Origin: JAVBOJ01 sp031550755
GTDB lineage: Bacteria > Bacillota > Clostridia > Oscillospirales > UBA929
Assembly: GCA_031550755.1 (NCBI GenBank)
Contig: JAVBOJ010000112.1
Location: 1-16,424, forward strand
DNA length: 16,424 bases
Reading direction: 5' to 3'
Shown here: in pieces, positions 14,784 to 16,424 of the stretch
How the letters are laid out: the number at the start of each line of letters is the position of its first letter
How positions within the stretch are numbered: position 1 is the stretch's first letter
Made by a program: the position numbers and the translations under genes
Notes under the pieces: generated by a model
Database searches by the model: none
Seen by the model: only the letters and a program-made list of their open reading frames with translations
Told to the model about the DNA's origin: nothing

Positions 14784-16229
14784 ATGGATCACAAGAAGCT
14801 GGCTCGTTTGGTGGAACAGGCCAAGACAGGAGACGCCGACGCATTCGCGCACATCTACGGCGCGTTTTATAAGTCGGTGTATTACACGGGACTAAAAATG
14901 ACCCAGAGTGAATTCGACGCGCGCGATATTTTGCAGGACACCATGCTCAAAGTACACAGGAATCTGCCCAATATCCGCAACGCGCGGGCCCTGGTGGCCT
15001 TTGTCAACCGCACCTGTTACAACTGCTGCATCGATTTGCTGCGCGGAAAACCGTCGTCCGCCATGGGCGAGGAAGAAGAACTTCTGAAAATCCCCGAGGA
15101 AAACCGTGAGTTTTTGCCCGAGGAGTGTTTCGAAAAGGAAGAACTGCGTCAAGATGTCATGCGGGTGCTGGGGGATCTCGCTCCCAACCACAAAAATGTC
15201 ATTTTGATGCATTATTATCAACAACTCCCTATCCGCGAAATCGCACGCGAATTGGACGTGTCCGAACAGGTCGTCAACAGCAGACTGTTCCGCGCCCGGG
15301 AAGCGATCAAGCGGGAGCTGCAAAAGCCGAGAGAGGCGATGAGTGCTTTTATGAGTATACCGGTACTAACGAAAATTTTAAAAGCCGATTGCGAGGCACT
15401 TGTTTCCCCCGACGCCATTGCCGAATCGTGGCGCGCGCTGGCAGGACAGCTTGGGTATGCGCCGGCCGTGGTAGCCGCTACCACCGCGACAGCCGCCGCC
15501 ACCGCGGCCGCGACCACCTCCGCCTTCATTGCCGCTGCCGCGAGCGCCGGGGTAGCCGGCGCGGCGGCCATGAAAACCGCGGCGGCCATTGTCGTCAGCG
15601 GGGCGGTATTGGTGGGCGGCACATCGCTGGTGACCGGACAAAGCCCCGGTCAGCTGCTTGAAAAGGTGGGCAAAACATCCGAGAGGGCATTCCATAGCGC
15701 CGTGACATTTCTGGATGATCTGGGCATTCCGTTGCTCAGTCATGAGACACCGCCGATTCCCGACGAGGAAGAACCGATTCCGCCGACTCCGTCGGATTCT
15801 CATATCACGATCCCTTCTCCGTCCACCGCGCCCCCCGCGGCGTCGGAGAATTCATCCCCATCTCCGTCCGCGCCGGAGGAGATACCTACCCCATCGGAGG
15901 CCACCTCCTCCGAGCAATCTCCCCCGGCCGCGACGGAAACCCCGGCTCGGCCGATACAGACCCGTGAGCCGTACATGCCGGCGGTACAGCCGGAAATCCT
16001 GTCGGTCAGACAGAATGTGCTGCGTTATCCGGCAGGGGAGCCGCTGAGTCCGTTTGAGATCATACGCGACTCCGGCGCACGCGCCAAACCCGGTGCACGG
16101 CTGATGGTGCGGCATTTGGCGCAGGTGGATGTCAACGTGCCCAATCAGTACGGCGTGTATCTGACCGAGGTGGACAACCAAGGAAACATGATCTCCCGCG
16201 TGGGCGTTATTCTGATCATTACGGAATGA
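14784..16229 (+). CDS. ECF-type sigma factor fused to a membrane segment and an Ig-like C-terminal domain
   Basis: A 481-residue protein, more than twice the length of a normal ECF sigma factor. Region sigma-2 is at about residues 20-88 (DARDILQDTMLKVHRNL) and sigma-4 at about 122-178 (LPIREIARELDVSEQVVNSRLFRAREAIKREL). Residues 228-262 are Ala/Thr-rich and 264-284 (AAAIVVSGAVLVGGTSLV) look transmembrane. Residues 322-395 are a Pro/Ser/Glu-rich linker, and 400-481 resemble a DUF5011/Cry22-type Ig-like fold (YGVYLTEVDNQGN then a hydrophobic strand). With one membrane pass the C terminus would be outside the cell; if the Ala-rich part also spans, it would be inside. The ATG at 14784 has AGGGGGG 8 nt upstream; the TTG at 14778 is too close. 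Expression is likely controlled by the c-di-GMP riboswitch upstream. Target promoters are unknown. Confidence 0.85.
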   Translation: MDHKKLARLVEQAKTGDADAFAHIYGAFYKSVYYTGLKMTQSEFDARDILQDTMLKVHRNLPNIRNARALVAFVNRTCYNCCIDLLRGKPSSAMGEEEELLKIPEENREFLPEECFEKEELRQDVMRVLGDLAPNHKNVILMHYYQQLPIREIARELDVSEQVVNSRLFRAREAIKRELQKPREAMSAFMSIPVLTKILKADCEALVSPDAIAESWRALAGQLGYAPAVVAATTATAAATAAATTSAFIAAAASAGVAGAAAMKTAAAIVVSGAVLVGGTSLVTGQSPGQLLEKVGKTSERAFHSAVTFLDDLGIPLLSHETPPIPDEEEPIPPTPSDSHITIPSPSTAPPAASENSSPSPSAPEEIPTPSEATSSEQSPPAATETPARPIQTREPYMPAVQPEILSVRQNVLRYPAGEPLSPFEIIRDSGARAKPGARLMVRHLAQVDVNVPNQYGVYLTEVDNQGNMISRVGVILIITE

Positions 16230-16262
16230 GCGGCTCGGCATGGATATGGGAGAATGGAGCCC

Positions 16263-16291
16263 TTGACATGGATGCCTCGCGGCATCCTGTT
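16263..16291 (+). promoter_or_regulatory. TTGACA box and perfect hairpin upstream of the last gene
   Basis: In the 118-bp gap after the sigma factor gene, TTGACA (16263-16268) is followed by GGATGCC/GGCATCC (16270-16276 and 16281-16287), a perfect 7-bp stem with a 4-nt TCGC loop, and then the palindrome GTTAAC (16289-16294). There is no good sigma-A -10 at the right distance and no real T run. It may be an operator, an mRNA hairpin, or a weak attenuator. Confidence 0.4.
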
Positions 16292-16347
16292 AACGATAGA
16301 GGAAACGCGCAAGAAAAAAGGATTCATAATGTAAGGAGGAACCCCGA

Positions 16348-16424
16348 ATGAGAACCGTGGAGAAATCGCAAACCAAGAGACTTCTGGCGATCCTGATGGT
16401 TGTAACCCTTATGGTGCAGCTGGT
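16348..16424 (+). CDS. Start of a predicted secreted or membrane protein (3' truncated)
   Basis: Only 25 codons are in the window. The ATG at 16348 has an excellent AAGGAGG (16333-16339) at 8-nt spacing. The visible N terminus has a charged stretch (residues 2-11, including Lys6, Lys10 and Arg11) and then a hydrophobic run, LLAILMVVTLMVQLV, as in a signal peptide or a membrane anchor. It lies 118 bp after the sigma factor gene on the same strand, so it is a candidate target or operon partner. The product cannot be identified from this fragment. Confidence 0.7.
   Translation, partial: MRTVEKSQTKRLLAILMVVTLMVQL

Overview
The window looks like a chromosomal segment of a GC-rich member of the Clostridia (Bacillota), probably of the Oscillospiraceae/Ruminococcaceae or Christensenellaceae type. 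The reasons are the fused IspH-ribosomal protein S1 gene, the cmk-plsC-ispH/S1 order preceded by a small HutP-family gene, the DUF3048 lipoprotein, strong AGGAGG-type ribosome binding sites, frequent ATGA start/stop overlaps and a clostridial-style c-di-GMP-I riboswitch. This placement is inference from gene content; there is no rRNA or marker tree behind it.

Layout. (1) 1-6427, plus strand: a 5'-truncated class II aspartate aminotransferase-like gene, an alpha/beta hydrolase, a membrane-anchored MurF-type Mur ligase, a D-Ala-D-Ala ligase (Ddl) and an M3 zinc oligoendopeptidase. Ddl makes the dipeptide that MurF adds to the peptidoglycan precursor, so these two form a functional pair. (2) 6425-6510: a cluster of hairpins resembling a dispersed repeat, lying between convergent genes. 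(3) 6511-6852, minus strand: an ArsC/Spx-like protein, divergent from a plus-strand group at 6920-9364 (MmcQ/YjbR protein, RpiR-family regulator, HI0933/BaiN-type flavoprotein). (4) 9387-13078: HutP-like protein, cytidylate kinase, PlsC acyltransferase and the IspH-S1 fusion, all overlapping or nearly so, probably helped by an extended -10 promoter inside the preceding flavoprotein gene. (5) 13156-14262, minus strand: a DUF3048 (YerB-like) lipoprotein with a Ser-Pro/Thr-Pro linker and a good sigma-A promoter.

(6) 14263-16424 is the most interesting part. A 520-bp intergenic region holds an AT-rich stretch, a sigma-28 (SigD/FliA)-like promoter, a well-formed c-di-GMP-I riboswitch and an intrinsic terminator. 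They stand in front of a gene for an ECF-type sigma factor fused to an Ala-rich/transmembrane segment, a Pro/Ser-rich linker and a C-terminal Ig-like (DUF5011-like) domain. The next gene, cut by the window end, begins with a signal-peptide-like N terminus. Read together this suggests a circuit in which flagellar-type transcription and c-di-GMP set the amount of a membrane-tethered sigma factor that may sense the outside of the cell and control a surface or secreted protein. The parts are visible in the sequence; the circuit is inference.

No tRNA, rRNA, CRISPR array, insertion sequence or phage gene was recognised.
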